Assembly (NCBI GenBank): GCA_020636195.1
Contig: JACJYH010000005.1
Span: 1 to 64,000 of the forward strand
From: Lewinellaceae bacterium
GTDB taxonomy: Bacteria > Bacteroidota > Bacteroidia > Chitinophagales > Saprospiraceae
Reading direction: 5' to 3'
DNA length: 64,000 nucleotides
Shown here: one piece after another, positions 55,501 through 64,000 of the stretch
Position numbering within the stretch: the first letter of the stretch is position 1
How the letters are laid out: each line of letters begins with the position of its first letter
Program-made: the position numbers and the translations under genes
The notes under the pieces: generated by a model
Seen by the model: the letters and a program-made list of their open reading frames with translations, nothing else
What the model was told of the DNA's origin: nothing
Databases searched by the model: none

Positions 55501-56233
55501 AATATATGATAACTTGGATTTCGGCACGGTCAAAGGTTTCTCATTTACATTGGATAGAAGAAGAACCAATAATATAGAACTTACTGCAACTTATACATTG
55601 CAATTTGCAGATGGATCCGGTAGTGATGCGAACTCATCAAGTGGTATTAACAACTTCGGATCGATATTGACGTTATTACCACTCAGTTATGATGAAAGAC
55701 ATAGGGTTACCACAGTTATTGACTATAGGTATGGCAGTGGAAAGTCTTACAATGGACCAAGAATAGGTAATGTCAAAATTTTAGAAGAATTTGGTGTGAA
55801 CTTGACTTCTTACTTGGTGTCCGGTCAGCCATATACTCTCGCAGCAAACGTCAAACAATTTGATGCATCCGGATATAAAAGTTCTATTAATGGTGCTAGA
55901 CTTCCATGGAATTTTACGACTGATTTGAATGTTCAGAAACGATTACCAATTACAATAAGCAAAGCCACAGGAAAGCAGTTGAATTTCAATGTATATCTAA
56001 GGGTTCAAAACTTATTTAACACTAAAAACATCATCAATGTGTATAAATACTCTAATGACCCCGAAGATGATGGATTCTTGAATTCAAGTATTGGTCAAGA
56101 CAGGATAGATGCCATTGCAGCATCAGGTAGAAATGTACAGAATTTCTTGGATGCGTATAACTGGAGGATGAATGCTCCCGGAAATTATACCCAGCCAAGA
56201 CGAATTTATGTTGGTGCAATATTAGATTTTTAA
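52556..56233 (+). CDS. TonB-dependent outer-membrane receptor with carboxypeptidase-like N-domain
   Basis: 1225 aa. Signal peptide MNRLLLILCVVFASTAGLVA, a CarboxypepD_reg-like domain (about 22-105, TIEGKVKDVKTKEPILFGTI), a plug domain (about 130-230, with DISIRGSRSNETVYFLDGVR) and a long beta barrel to the C-terminal aromatic IYVGAILDF. It imports or exposes a large substrate using TonB energy. No SusD partner follows; instead a giant exported protein and a PorV/PorQ protein, suggesting a T9SS-linked surface complex. The next gene starts 17 nt downstream. Confidence 0.9.
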   Translation: MNRLLLILCVVFASTAGLVAQTTIEGKVKDVKTKEPILFGTIALYRGGVLITGTETDLDGNYFISDVQPGTYEMEASYVGYATQKQTGIVIKAGKTNKVDFDLSDDAVLLDLGIEIKEHRVPLIEIDNTTQGATVTAEKIRALPTKQINAIAATSAGISSRDGGDISIRGSRSNETVYFLDGVRVTGNMIPQSEVEQLQVVVGGVEARYGDVTGGVISLTSRGPSSKISGSLEIEKSLDGFGYNLYSGNISGPILKNKKKQSILGYRFSGQYRKVNDNNPSAIGVYRVPESLIRTLEQNPTYSIGEASFPSIELYGNNDIGKPFKARPNDDNTDIDLTGRLDIKPTSNIDIQISGNYNDGKNRFGPGSSGVSGSSDSWVYLNWVNNPYEYNNTYRGNFRLTHKLGKQSINDEGQKENVTSNFRNLSYTITLGYQNRKQRIEDFRHEDRLFDYGYFGTTERSWAPVFSFRSEDDPLSATEPFGHVGYNADIGTYTLNETINPVLGSYNAINGVNVNGLLNQNINSAWNNIFANVGQVYNRFSKVDNDLISINFSTGFDLLPGGSEKGRHNVQFGVLYEQSVNRSWLVRPFGLWNTAEILANNHINGLNYDNIVGKELSLNPFTGQLDTFNLYETKLNIDPDNQFYSKVRDLWNQTHNEQLSIHDYVNVWDIDPSLLKLDLFSANELIFQNQVDYYGFDYLGNKLGTDVRFEDFFTSRDSEGRRTFVVAPQQPIYSSVYLQDKFSYKDIIFRLGVRADYYDANTKVLRDNYALYEIESAKDYYSRIGKDQPSSVEDDYKVYVADEESDNVVAFRKGDQWYLPNGTAVSGGNVIYQGGLVTPSYVGKTTGRVLDIQDSDFDPNTSFVDYKPKLNFMPRLAFSFPISDDAGFFAHYDVLYQRPPSNAYASPLDYYFWEDKTRINPNDTPLDNPNLNPIRTIDYEVGFQQKVSDNMALKVSAYYKEMKDLIQQKVLANVASPLNTYKIYDNLDFGTVKGFSFTLDRRRTNNIELTATYTLQFADGSGSDANSSSGINNFGSILTLLPLSYDERHRVTTVIDYRYGSGKSYNGPRIGNVKILEEFGVNLTSYLVSGQPYTLAANVKQFDASGYKSSINGARLPWNFTTDLNVQKRLPITISKATGKQLNFNVYLRVQNLFNTKNIINVYKYSNDPEDDGFLNSSIGQDRIDAIAASGRNVQNFLDAYNWRMNAPGNYTQPRRIYVGAILDF

Positions 56234-56250
56234 AAAAAATATTACAAAAA

Positions 56251-59200
56251 ATGAAGATATCAAAATTTTTAATTTTTATTGGAGTGTTATTTGTTTACAA
56301 CTCTGATATAATGGCAAAGGAACCTACCACGCCCACAGATGGTGGTAGCCCTGCGCTTCAACAAACTACGGAATGGAGAGCAGTATGTACGCGACCTACC
56401 AAATCATACGATATGCAGGTCAATAACGTCAGAGCTAGATTGCATACAGGTGGTGATTTGTGGTCAACTGCTCAGTATTTTGTGCCAAAACCTACTCCGG
56501 GACAGCCATTAGTATCGGCATTATATGCAGGAGGAGTTTGGATTGGAGGTGTAAACAGAGCCAAGAATATCAAATTGACGGCCGTCACCTATCGACAAGA
56601 AGGTATGGATAATTTTGCAGGACCATTGGATATAAATGGTACTACAGAATTTGAAATTTGTCAGCAATGGGACCGCTTTTTCACTGTGAATGGTGATGAT
56701 GCACGGAATCATGCGCAAAAAGTAATATTATCCATTGCAAATGGTAATGGAGGTGTAGTTAACATAGACAGCATTCCGGAGTCCGTCAAATTTTGGCCCG
56801 GACAAGGAAGCCCATATTTTAGAACAAAATATGGATTTGCTTTGCCGGATCAACCTTTAGGAGACTTTTTTGATTTGGATGGTGATTTGAAATACGATCC
56901 TGCAAAAGGTGATTTTCCAACTATATATATAAGAGATTGTGAACCGGAAACGATCCAAAAAGCTTCTCAACTTATTCCTGATGAAATGGTATTCTGGATA
57001 TACAATGATGCAGGAGGTCCACAGACGCTTTCCGGTCCGGAAAAAATACAAATGGAAGTACAAGTGCAAAGTTTTGCATATGCAAGTAATGATGAGATCA
57101 ATGATATGACCTTTTATAGGTATAAATTGATCAATAAGGCCAATGAAGATTTATTGGATTGTTATTTTTCCATGTGGATCGACCCCGATTTGGGTTGTTA
57201 TCAAGATGATTACATTGGCTGTGACCAAACAATTGTTAATGGTAAACCGCGTTCATTGGCGTATGTCTATAATGAAGACGCTATAGATGGGATAGGTAGC
57301 ACCACATCATGTGAGTCCACTCAGACCTATGGTACGGATATTCCTATCCTTGGAATGGACTACTTTAGAGGCCCTCGTGGTCCAAAAGTTTTCTTAAGAG
57401 ATGAAGATACAAATGCAATCATTAGGGACTCAAATGGACAAGTTATTTTGGTGGATCCGGAACCATTTACTGGCGCTGTTGATACATTATTGGAATTAGG
57501 AATGACATCATTTACATATGCGGAAAACTGCTCCGTTGGTTCTGTCCCTGTTGCCACTTGTGATCCCCAGAGAGGTAGAGAAGATGGGTTTTATAATTTG
57601 ATTAGGGGACTTTGGGCTGATGGAACTCCTTTGACCAAAGGTGGTACCGGATATAATCCAGGAAGCACTGAGATCACAAAATACGCATTCCCTGATGAGC
57701 CAAACGATAATAACGGTTGGTCAATGTGTAGTGTGAAAATGCCTTTCGGTGATAGACGAACACTACAGGCAACAGGACCACTGCTATTACAACCGGGTGC
57801 CATCAATGAATTGATTATTGGTGTGGTGTTTGTGCCAAGCATAGATTATCCATGTCCGGATATCACTAGGCTGCAGTATGCCGACGATATCGCTCAATCT
57901 TTATTTAATAATTGTTTTGATTTTCCAGACGGTCCTGATGCACCAGATGTCACTGCTGTCGAATTGGATAGAGAGTTGATTCTGATGTTATCAAATGAAG
58001 TTACTTCTAACAATTTTAATCAACAATATGAAGAAGTTGATATACAGGCTCCTCAATTGGGTGTGGATAATACGTATAAATTTGAAGGTTATAGGATCTT
58101 CCAATTGGCCAACGCAACAGTGAGTGTACAAGAATTGGGAGATGTAACAAAGGCGCGCGAAGTGGCATTAGTAGATGTAAAAAATGGCATCAAGGAAATA
58201 TACAATTGGACAGCACAATCTAATCCTATCATTCAAGATGGACCTGTAGTGTTTATTCCTGAGAAAAAAGTTGAAGGTCTAGACAGTGGGATCAGATATT
58301 CTTTCAGAATAACAGAAGACGCATTTGCTGTCAGCGATAAAAGGTTGGTTAATCATAAGCAGTACCATTATTTGGCGTTGGCTTATGCGAATAACAATTG
58401 GCAAACCTTAGACATTGTAACAGGAGAAGGACAAAGAACTTCTTATCTAGCAGGTAGAAAAAATATTGGTGGAGTAGAAAAAAAGGCATACACCTTTGTA
58501 CCAAGGCCAATTGTATATGAGAAATTGCATGCGGAGTACGGAGAAGGCGCCAGTGTAGCCCGATTAGCAGGAGAAGGCAATCCCGGTATTTTCTTAGAGA
58601 TGACGGATGACATGGATCAGGTGATCCTATCTGGCAGCTTTGATGGCAAAATAACCTACAAGAAAGGTGCTGGTCCTATCGAAGCCAAAGTAGTTGATCC
58701 ATTGAGAGTAAAGGACGGTAAGTATAAATTAGAAATCATCGGTACATTCAATAACAACAAAGAAATATGTAGCTTTGGTGATGATACCTACTGGAGATTG
58801 ACAGATGTGACAAATGCATCGGCTCCGGTTTTACTTCTGGATAATAAGAAATTGAGCGATGTTAAGGAGTATATCTTAAAGAACAAAGGAGTTTCTATAA
58901 TCGTCAATAGTGTAGAGGAGACCGGTGCTGCCGGAAGCGGTGACAATGGTGCTGTCGGTGCTAGGTACACCTATGCTAATGACGGGGGCGCAACATGGTT
59001 CAATGCTGTACGAGACAATGGAATCATCCAAACGTCCACTGATGGTAACGTCACTTTAAATATATTAGACCTTGTTCGTACCACAGATTTGGATAAAAAT
59101 GGTAGTCTGTCTAAGATGGGAGGCGGATATTTTTTCCCATTCTTATCCTCTAGATATGAGACTGATCTATTGCTTCCGGTTTACTTTAGTCCCGCGGCGA

Positions 59201-60366
59201 GAGATTACATGCTTCTGGCAACCAGCAGAACCATCAATGCATTGAGATATCGAGATTTGAATAATGTAGATATCGTATTTACAAAAAATAAGGATCTGTG
59301 GAGTAAGTGTATCGTTGTAGAAACAGCCAGCCCAGATATGATCAATGCAGGAAATCAAACCATTGGTAATGCCAAGAATTTTGAGATTAGGCAAAGCCCT
59401 TCCAAGGATAAAGATGGAAACGAAATAGCCAATTCTACCGGATTCAGTTATTTCCCCGGTTATGCTATAGACGTAGAAACCGGTAAACGCTTGAACATCT
59501 TCTTCGGTGAGAATAGTATATTTTCGGGTGATAACACTGTATATTTAGATGGTAATGTTCCTATTGGAGGTGATATGTTATTCAACCCATCAGGACAATA
59601 CTTTGCTCCTGAATTTGGTAATGACTTGAGACAGATTGTGATGGGAGGTCATCATTATATCTATGTCACTAGACAGGAATACGATGGTTGTGAGTCAATG
59701 GCCACAAAATTATTACCAACAAGTGGTGCAACTACGAAAATTAAAGCCATTGCTGCCGTTACTTGGACGGCATGGCCTGTAGGTGTGCCAAGTCATCCTT
59801 TGCTTTCAGTTCAGGAAGGATTGATTCCAAACGATCTCAGAGTCCAATTGAGAGTAGATAATCCTTATGGACAATCTAGAAAATTCAATATCAATACTGA
59901 GCGAAATTGTGACACTGATGGCGATAATCCGGTGTATGAATTTTCATTTGATGGATTAGAAGCAGAACAATTGGATGAGCAAGCAGAATACGTTGGTGCT
60001 TTGGCGAATGTCAATGTAGTTCCAAATCCATACTATGCATACAGTTCCTATGAATCCAACCAGTTTACAAATGTAGTGAAGATCACAAATCTACCTGCAA
60101 GGGCAACTGTAAGCATATATAGTATAGATGGAAGTTTCATCAAACAATATGATAGAGATGAAAGAGGCACTATTTTGAATGGTTCACAAAGGCCAACATC
60201 CACAACACAAGTGTATCCTGATCTTGATTGGGATATGAAAAATTATAAGAATGTTCCTGTAAGTAGTGGAGTCTATTTGATTCATATTTTGGCTCCTGAA
60301 TATGGTGAAGAAAGAACCATCAAGTGGTTCGGAATTGGCAGAAAATTAGATCCAAACGGATTATAA
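56251..60366 (+). CDS. Large exported surface protein with T9SS-like C-terminal domain
   Basis: 1371 aa. Signal peptide (MKISKFLIFIGVLFVYNSDIMA). No catalytic motif recognised. Acidic calcium-like loops are visible (FDLDGDLKYDPAKGD). The C-terminus (from about residue 1255, NVVPNPYYAYSSYESNQF, ATVSIYSIDGSFIKQY, SSGVYLIHILAP, TIKWFGIGR) is an unusual form of the T9SS type A sorting domain: PNP start, KITNLP, GxYxxxI. It is probably exported and held at the surface with help of the neighbouring PorV/PorQ protein. The function is unknown; partnership with the TonB receptor is inferred from the 17-nt gap. Confidence 0.75.
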   Translation: MKISKFLIFIGVLFVYNSDIMAKEPTTPTDGGSPALQQTTEWRAVCTRPTKSYDMQVNNVRARLHTGGDLWSTAQYFVPKPTPGQPLVSALYAGGVWIGGVNRAKNIKLTAVTYRQEGMDNFAGPLDINGTTEFEICQQWDRFFTVNGDDARNHAQKVILSIANGNGGVVNIDSIPESVKFWPGQGSPYFRTKYGFALPDQPLGDFFDLDGDLKYDPAKGDFPTIYIRDCEPETIQKASQLIPDEMVFWIYNDAGGPQTLSGPEKIQMEVQVQSFAYASNDEINDMTFYRYKLINKANEDLLDCYFSMWIDPDLGCYQDDYIGCDQTIVNGKPRSLAYVYNEDAIDGIGSTTSCESTQTYGTDIPILGMDYFRGPRGPKVFLRDEDTNAIIRDSNGQVILVDPEPFTGAVDTLLELGMTSFTYAENCSVGSVPVATCDPQRGREDGFYNLIRGLWADGTPLTKGGTGYNPGSTEITKYAFPDEPNDNNGWSMCSVKMPFGDRRTLQATGPLLLQPGAINELIIGVVFVPSIDYPCPDITRLQYADDIAQSLFNNCFDFPDGPDAPDVTAVELDRELILMLSNEVTSNNFNQQYEEVDIQAPQLGVDNTYKFEGYRIFQLANATVSVQELGDVTKAREVALVDVKNGIKEIYNWTAQSNPIIQDGPVVFIPEKKVEGLDSGIRYSFRITEDAFAVSDKRLVNHKQYHYLALAYANNNWQTLDIVTGEGQRTSYLAGRKNIGGVEKKAYTFVPRPIVYEKLHAEYGEGASVARLAGEGNPGIFLEMTDDMDQVILSGSFDGKITYKKGAGPIEAKVVDPLRVKDGKYKLEIIGTFNNNKEICSFGDDTYWRLTDVTNASAPVLLLDNKKLSDVKEYILKNKGVSIIVNSVEETGAAGSGDNGAVGARYTYANDGGATWFNAVRDNGIIQTSTDGNVTLNILDLVRTTDLDKNGSLSKMGGGYFFPFLSSRYETDLLLPVYFSPAARDYMLLATSRTINALRYRDLNNVDIVFTKNKDLWSKCIVVETASPDMINAGNQTIGNAKNFEIRQSPSKDKDGNEIANSTGFSYFPGYAIDVETGKRLNIFFGENSIFSGDNTVYLDGNVPIGGDMLFNPSGQYFAPEFGNDLRQIVMGGHHYIYVTRQEYDGCESMATKLLPTSGATTKIKAIAAVTWTAWPVGVPSHPLLSVQEGLIPNDLRVQLRVDNPYGQSRKFNINTERNCDTDGDNPVYEFSFDGLEAEQLDEQAEYVGALANVNVVPNPYYAYSSYESNQFTNVVKITNLPARATVSIYSIDGSFIKQYDRDERGTILNGSQRPTSTTQVYPDLDWDMKNYKNVPVSSGVYLIHILAPEYGEERTIKWFGIGRKLDPNGL

Positions 60367-60374
60367 AAAATTAG

Positions 60375-60411
60375 AGTCGGATGCAGGGGAATCGATACCT
60401 TGCATCTGACT
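60375..60411 (+). terminator. Stable hairpin between the large surface protein and PorV/PorQ genes
   Basis: AGTCGGATGCAGGG (60375-60388) pairs with CCTTGCATCTGACT (60398-60411), with two G-T pairs and a 9-nt loop, followed by TTATCATTTATC. It is a weak terminator or processing/attenuation hairpin inside the operon. Confidence 0.6.
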
Positions 60412-60439
60412 TTATCATTTATCAATAGAAAAAGTAAAA

Positions 60440-61480
60440 ATGATGAATATAAAGTTTTACATATCGTTTTCATTTATTTTGACAATAGCCTTTGGTGTAT
60501 TTGCGGGCAATCCGGACAGACAGGGTCAGGCAGGCGCAGGAGAGCTGTTATTAAATCCGTGGGGTAAGAGTGCTGGTTTGCATTCTATGAGTACATCTAG
60601 TGTGACTGGTATCGAGGCTATGCGTATAAATGTCGCAGGATTGAGTCGAATAAACAAATTCCAAATTGGTGTTTCAAGCAATAAATTATATTCCGGGTCA
60701 GACCTCAATTTCGTGGGTTTGGGACTCGCTACCCGAGTAGGTACATCAGGTGCTTTAGGTGTAGAATTATCACAATTAAAATTTGGAGACATTCCTATTA
60801 CAACAAATCTGCAGCCTGCGGGTACAGGTGGAACTTTCTCTCCAAGTTTTTTCCAATTGGGTATTGGGTACGCATTTACCTATGCGAATAAGATATCTGT
60901 TGGGCTTTTGTTTAGAGCAATTTCAGAATCTGTGATTGATGTTTCTGCTTTTGGATGGGCAATAGATGCGGGAGTACAATATGTGTCGGGTGAAAAGGAC
61001 AACTTTAAACTTGGGATTTCCTTGAGAAATATTGGTTCTCCAATGCAGTTTGGAGGTGAAGGATTATCTGTGCGAAGAGATAATCCGGATCAAGCGTATG
61101 GAAGTTATCAAATCAACTATGATTACAGAGCCGCGAGTTTTGAGTTGCCATCAATTCTGAATATAGGTGTTTCATATGACTTTTATTTTAAAGACAAAAT
61201 CTATTTGAGAGCATTGGGAAATTTCACATCAAATGCTTTCTCGAGAGATCAAGTTGGCGTTGGTGCTGAATTCTCGTTTAAAGATTTAGTAGTATTAAGA
61301 TCAGCCTATAAATTGGATCTTGGACAGAGTATTGGCGGTAATAATATATATACAGGTTTATCTGCAGGATTTACTGTAAATGTCCCTTTGAAAGGAAACC
61401 CAATAGCTTTTGATTATGCTTATAGGGCGACCAATCCATATAAAGGAAGCCATAATTTTGCTGTGCTACTTTCATTTTAG
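60440..61480 (+). CDS. PorV/PorQ family outer-membrane protein
   Basis: 346 aa. Signal peptide (MNIKFYISFSFILTIAFGVFA, a second Met three bases into the frame), then the family block GAGELLLNPWGKSAGLHSMS and AMRINVAGLSRINKFQIGVS, which matches PorV/PorQ (LLxNPxARSxxMGGA, xxNPAGLA...). The rest is a 14-strand FadL-like barrel ending NPYKGSHNFAVLLSF. Such proteins receive T9SS cargo at the outer membrane. It lies 73 nt downstream of a T9SS-type cargo gene, with a hairpin between, and strong tandem hairpins follow. Confidence 0.85.
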   Translation: MMNIKFYISFSFILTIAFGVFAGNPDRQGQAGAGELLLNPWGKSAGLHSMSTSSVTGIEAMRINVAGLSRINKFQIGVSSNKLYSGSDLNFVGLGLATRVGTSGALGVELSQLKFGDIPITTNLQPAGTGGTFSPSFFQLGIGYAFTYANKISVGLLFRAISESVIDVSAFGWAIDAGVQYVSGEKDNFKLGISLRNIGSPMQFGGEGLSVRRDNPDQAYGSYQINYDYRAASFELPSILNIGVSYDFYFKDKIYLRALGNFTSNAFSRDQVGVGAEFSFKDLVVLRSAYKLDLGQSIGGNNIYTGLSAGFTVNVPLKGNPIAFDYAYRATNPYKGSHNFAVLLSF

Positions 61481-61499
61481 GATGAACTATTGGTGAACC

Positions 61500-61585
61500 A
61501 TTTGCTAATTTTTATGTTTAGCAAATAATTTAGAAGATATAGACAGACGTTTCCGTCAATCACAATGGAAACGTCTGTTTTTTAT
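61500..61585 (+). terminator. Tandem hairpins; second is a strong intrinsic terminator
   Basis: Hairpin 1: ATTTGCTAA (61500-61508) with TTAGCAAAT (61518-61526). Hairpin 2: ACAGACGTTTCC (61543-61554) pairs perfectly over 12 bp with GGAAACGTCTGT (61567-61578), followed by T-rich TTTTATTTTTA. Confidence 0.85.
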
Positions 61586-61610
61586 TTTTAATCATGCTAT
61601 AAATATAATA

Positions 61611-62087
61611 ATGATGTCTGGAATATCATACATGACACAAGAAGGGTATGAGAAGTTAAGAGCCGAATTGGATGAACTGAAGACCAAGGGCAGAGATGAA
61701 GCTGCAAAAGCAATAGCTGAAGCTAGAGATAAAGGTGATTTATCTGAAAATGCAGAATATGATGCTGCAAAGAACGCCCAAGGTATGTTGGAACTAAAAA
61801 TCAGCGAATTGGAGAAAGCATTTGCAGGCGCTAGAATAATTGACGCTTCGCAGTTAGACACGTCCAAAGTGACAGTTCTGACCAATGTGACCATCAGAAA
61901 TATCAAGACGAATAAAGATATGACTTATAAGCTAGTGGCTGAAGCTGAAGCAAACTTGAAGGAAAAGAAAATTTCAATTAGTTCACCAATAGGTCAAGGA
62001 CTCTTGGGAAAAGCAGTCGGTGACCTCGCTAAAATAGAGACTCCGGCAGGTGTTATGGATTTTAAAATCATTGAAATATCGTTGTAA
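61611..62087 (+). CDS. greA: Transcription elongation factor GreA
   Basis: 158 aa. The N-terminal coiled coil contains MTQEGYEKLRAELDELK and ARDKGDLSENAEYDAAKNAQ, with the acidic tip (DLSENAEYD) that enters the RNA polymerase channel; the C-terminal FKBP-like domain ends with ISSPIGQGLLGKAVGDLAKI. It stimulates cleavage of backtracked RNA. Two adjacent ATG codons (61611, 61614) could start it. Its stop TAA overlaps the ATG of the HIT gene. Confidence 0.95.
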   Translation: MMSGISYMTQEGYEKLRAELDELKTKGRDEAAKAIAEARDKGDLSENAEYDAAKNAQGMLELKISELEKAFAGARIIDASQLDTSKVTVLTNVTIRNIKTNKDMTYKLVAEAEANLKEKKISISSPIGQGLLGKAVGDLAKIETPAGVMDFKIIEISL

Positions 62088-62479
62088 TGGCATCTATATT
62101 TTCAAAAATAGTCAATGGTGAAATACCTGCATATAAAATAGCTGAAACTGAAGAATATTTAGCTTTTTTGGATGCTTTTCCATTGGTGAAAGGTCATACT
62201 TTAGTGATCCCAAAGAAAGAAATTGATTATATTTTTGATGTTAACGATGAATTGTATTCAGGATTATGGCAGTTTTCCAAAGAGATTGCAAAAGCTGTTA
62301 AATTAGCCATTCCTTGCCAAAGAATTGGAGTGACTGTGATAGGTTTAGAAGTTCCTCACGCTCACATCCATCTCATTCCTATCCAGAAGATGGAGGATAT
62401 GAATTTTTCAAAGCCCAAACTGAACTTTTCAAAGGAAGAGATGGAAATGATAGCCACATCTATCAGAAGTAAATTATAA
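62087..62479 (+). CDS. HIT family nucleotide hydrolase/transferase
   Basis: 130 aa. Complete histidine triad HAHIHLIPI with His91, His93 and His95, and the N-terminal IFSKIVNGEIPAYKI typical of Hint/HinT-like proteins. It cleaves nucleoside phosphoramidates or related bonds; the physiological substrate is unclear. Start overlaps the greA stop (TAATG), and lolD follows after 4 nt, so the three are one operon. Confidence 0.93.
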   Translation: MASIFSKIVNGEIPAYKIAETEEYLAFLDAFPLVKGHTLVIPKKEIDYIFDVNDELYSGLWQFSKEIAKAVKLAIPCQRIGVTVIGLEVPHAHIHLIPIQKMEDMNFSKPKLNFSKEEMEMIATSIRSKL

Positions 62480-62483
62480 TCTC

Positions 62484-63134
62484 ATGATTATAGCAGAACA
62501 ATTGGTAAAGTCTTACGGAGATGTTCGCGTTTTAAAAGGTGTGGATCTACATATTGAGCCTGCAGAGATAGTTAGTATTACTGGTAAATCTGGTGCAGGA
62601 AAGAGTACTTTGCTACATATTTTAGGCATGTTGGATAATGCTGATTCAGGTAAGGTCATCATCAATGGCACTGAAACCAATTCTATGGATGAAAAGCAGA
62701 GTGCAAAATTTAGAAATGAAAACATAGGTTTTGTATTTCAATTTCATCACTTATTGGGAGAATTCACGGCTCTGGAAAATGTGTGCATTCCGGCTTATAT
62801 TTCCAAAAAAGATACGAATGAGGTGGATAGGAAGGCCAAAGAGTTATTGCATCATCTTGGACTTTCGCACCGAAACACCCATAAACCCAATCAACTGAGT
62901 GGTGGTGAAGCCCAGAGAGTAGCCGTTGCACGTGCACTTATAAATAACCCCAAGGTAATATTTGCCGATGAACCGACTGGAAATTTGGATCGGAGTAGTT
63001 CAGAAAACTTGCACAATTTGTTTTTAGAATTACGAAAAGAGTTGGGCATTAGCTTTGTGATTGTTACACACAATGAAGAATTAGCCAAAATAAGCGACCG
63101 AATCATCCATATTGATGATGGCGTCATTGTGTAA
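62484..63134 (+). CDS. lolD: ABC transporter ATP-binding protein, LolD-like
   Basis: 216 aa. Walker A GKSGAGKS (34-41), Q-loop FVFQFHHLLGEFTALENV (with the LolD-type FQFHHLL), signature LSGGEAQRVAVARAL (138-152) and Walker B VIFADEP (158-164). The FQFHHLLxEFTAxENV motif is the hallmark of LolD, the ATPase that powers lipoprotein release from the inner membrane. No LolC/E permease gene is adjacent, so a MacB-like role cannot be fully ruled out. A hairpin terminator follows. Confidence 0.85.
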   Translation: MIIAEQLVKSYGDVRVLKGVDLHIEPAEIVSITGKSGAGKSTLLHILGMLDNADSGKVIINGTETNSMDEKQSAKFRNENIGFVFQFHHLLGEFTALENVCIPAYISKKDTNEVDRKAKELLHHLGLSHRNTHKPNQLSGGEAQRVAVARALINNPKVIFADEPTGNLDRSSSENLHNLFLELRKELGISFVIVTHNEELAKISDRIIHIDDGVIV

Positions 63135-63161
63135 TATTTGTTAATTATATATTAATAAAAG

Positions 63162-63189
63162 GTGCAATATAATGTATTGCACGGTTTTT
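63162..63189 (+). terminator. Intrinsic terminator after lolD
   Basis: GTGCAATA (63162-63169) pairs perfectly with TATTGCAC (63175-63182), loop TAATG, followed by GG and five T. Confidence 0.75.
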
Positions 63190-63234
63190 GGGTGGGTTAA
63201 CATATCGTTGACGCGTATTAAGATAATTTCATTT

Positions 63235-63242
63235 TAATTTTG
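63235..63242 (+). promoter_or_regulatory. -7 promoter box TAATTTTG
   Basis: TAATTTTG (TAnnTTTG) lies 114 nt before the likely ATG at 63356, implying a long leader for the transglycosylase gene. A TTGAC sits 25 nt upstream (63208). Confidence 0.45.
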
Positions 63243-63355
63243 CGCCCCCAAAGCTTATACAGTAAATTATTAACTTTTTGATGCTATTTGTATTGTAATG
63301 TTTTTTATTTACGTTATAGACCAAATGAGCAAATGCATCAGTTAAAAAATATTTA

Positions 63356-64000
63356 ATGATGAATTGTATCCGACATAATTTTATTGTTTATATTTATCCC
63401 GTGTTCATTAATAAACGAGTATTTAGGTTCATTTTAATGTTAGCCTTTTTTATGGTTGCCAATATGTCTTCTAAGGCATTGGCGCGTAATGTGGCATACA
63501 TGAATCGTTTGACCAATCTCAATACGGTGATTGATGTACAATTGACAGAAGAAGTTGAAACTCAAATCTCAAACCTTGTTGACAAATACCGATCGCAATC
63601 TGAAATTATTTTGGGGAGAACTTCACTATATTTTCCAGCTATAGAAGACATATTGAGAAGGAATGACCTTCCGGATGAATTCAAATACATCACCGTTGTT
63701 GAAAGTAGTTTATTGCCAAATGTGGTTTCTCATCAGGGAGCAGCCGGACTTTGGCAGTTTATGAAAGGTACAGCAGATTTATTGGGCTTAAAAGTCAATA
63801 AATATGTTGACGAGCGCCGTGACCTTATCAAATCTACTGAAAAAGCAACTCAATACTTGAAAGTATTATATGATATTTATGGTGATTGGACCATGGCACT
63901 GGCTGCTTATAACTGTGGTCAGGGTAATGTGGATAAAGCCATTCGTAAGTCAGGTGGATCAACAAATTATTGGGAAATCCAGAAATATTTGCCGTCAGAG
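63356..64000 (+). CDS. Lytic transglycosylase, MltD-like (3' end outside window)
   Basis: The frame is open from ATG ATG (63356/63359) to the window end, 215 codons. After a hydrophobic signal region (FRFILMLAFFMVANMSSKALA, starting near residue 22) comes a catalytic SLT domain: YITVVESSLLPNVVSHQGAA with the catalytic Glu in VVESS, GLWQFMKGTA, YLKVLYDIYGDWTMALAAYN and CGQGNVDKAI. It cuts the glycan strands of peptidoglycan. In the family, C-terminal LysM domains usually follow; here they would lie beyond the window. Confidence 0.9.
   Translation, partial: MMNCIRHNFIVYIYPVFINKRVFRFILMLAFFMVANMSSKALARNVAYMNRLTNLNTVIDVQLTEEVETQISNLVDKYRSQSEIILGRTSLYFPAIEDILRRNDLPDEFKYITVVESSLLPNVVSHQGAAGLWQFMKGTADLLGLKVNKYVDERRDLIKSTEKATQYLKVLYDIYGDWTMALAAYNCGQGNVDKAIRKSGGSTNYWEIQKYLPSE

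Overview
The window looks like a chromosome segment from a Bacteroidota species, most likely of the class Saprospiria. The evidence is type IX secretion (T9SS) components and cargo (PorP/SprF, PorV/PorQ, a CHU_C-type sorting domain, a reprolysin-like surface protease), Bacteroidota-restricted families (DUF4271, DUF6660-like, SusC-like TonB receptor), no Shine-Dalgarno pattern that I could see, and repeated TAnnTTTG -7 promoter boxes. The phylum call is firm; the class is inference from overall gene character.

The left 16.5 kb is accessory DNA. Bases 1-10090 are a heavy-metal/copper island: the tail of a multicopper oxidase-barrel fusion, a small Cys/His protein, a CusA/CzcA RND pump fused to its own TolC-like outer-membrane part, the CusB/CzcB adaptor, a DUF3703 protein, a Zn/Cd-type P1B ATPase, and a second, broken copy of the oxidase-barrel gene. 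The two 534-nt ends form an indel-free direct repeat around the efflux genes. Bases 10091-16500 are a patchwork of small units: a gene-poor, more GC-rich remnant; tiny single-pass membrane peptides on the minus strand; two paralogous 77-aa Cys-containing ORFs, each behind a conserved foldable leader; a third small ORF with a long leader hairpin and a terminator overlapping its stop; a GGCT-like protein; a secreted nuclease; and a Panacea-type antitoxin next to a frameshifted partner. It looks like the end of an integrated element.

From about 16.57 kb the content is mostly core-like: a TMTC-like GT-C/TPR membrane protein; a two-gene P-loop ATPase operon (18690-22432) behind three evenly phased palindromic operators, the best candidate here for an undescribed system; envelope proteins (DUF4139, START, DUF3108, DUF2147); an MBL/beta-CASP protein; an acyl-CoA dehydrogenase; a PagL-like deacylase; DPP-IV; CsaA; DUF4271-HemD-NudL; a giant T9SS protease with its PorP/SprF partner; peroxiredoxin-ClpS-Aat (N-degron pathway); YgiQ; UvrD/PcrA; a dienoyl-CoA reductase and a 2-hydroxyacid dehydrogenase.

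The right end holds an apparent surface-export operon (TonB receptor, 1371-aa secreted protein, PorV/PorQ), then greA-HIT-lolD and a lytic transglycosylase cut by the window edge. Two internally deleted copies of one IS-like element (28.1 and 49.2 kb), each flanked by TTA, mark past transposition in the core part. No rRNA, tRNA or CRISPR array was seen.
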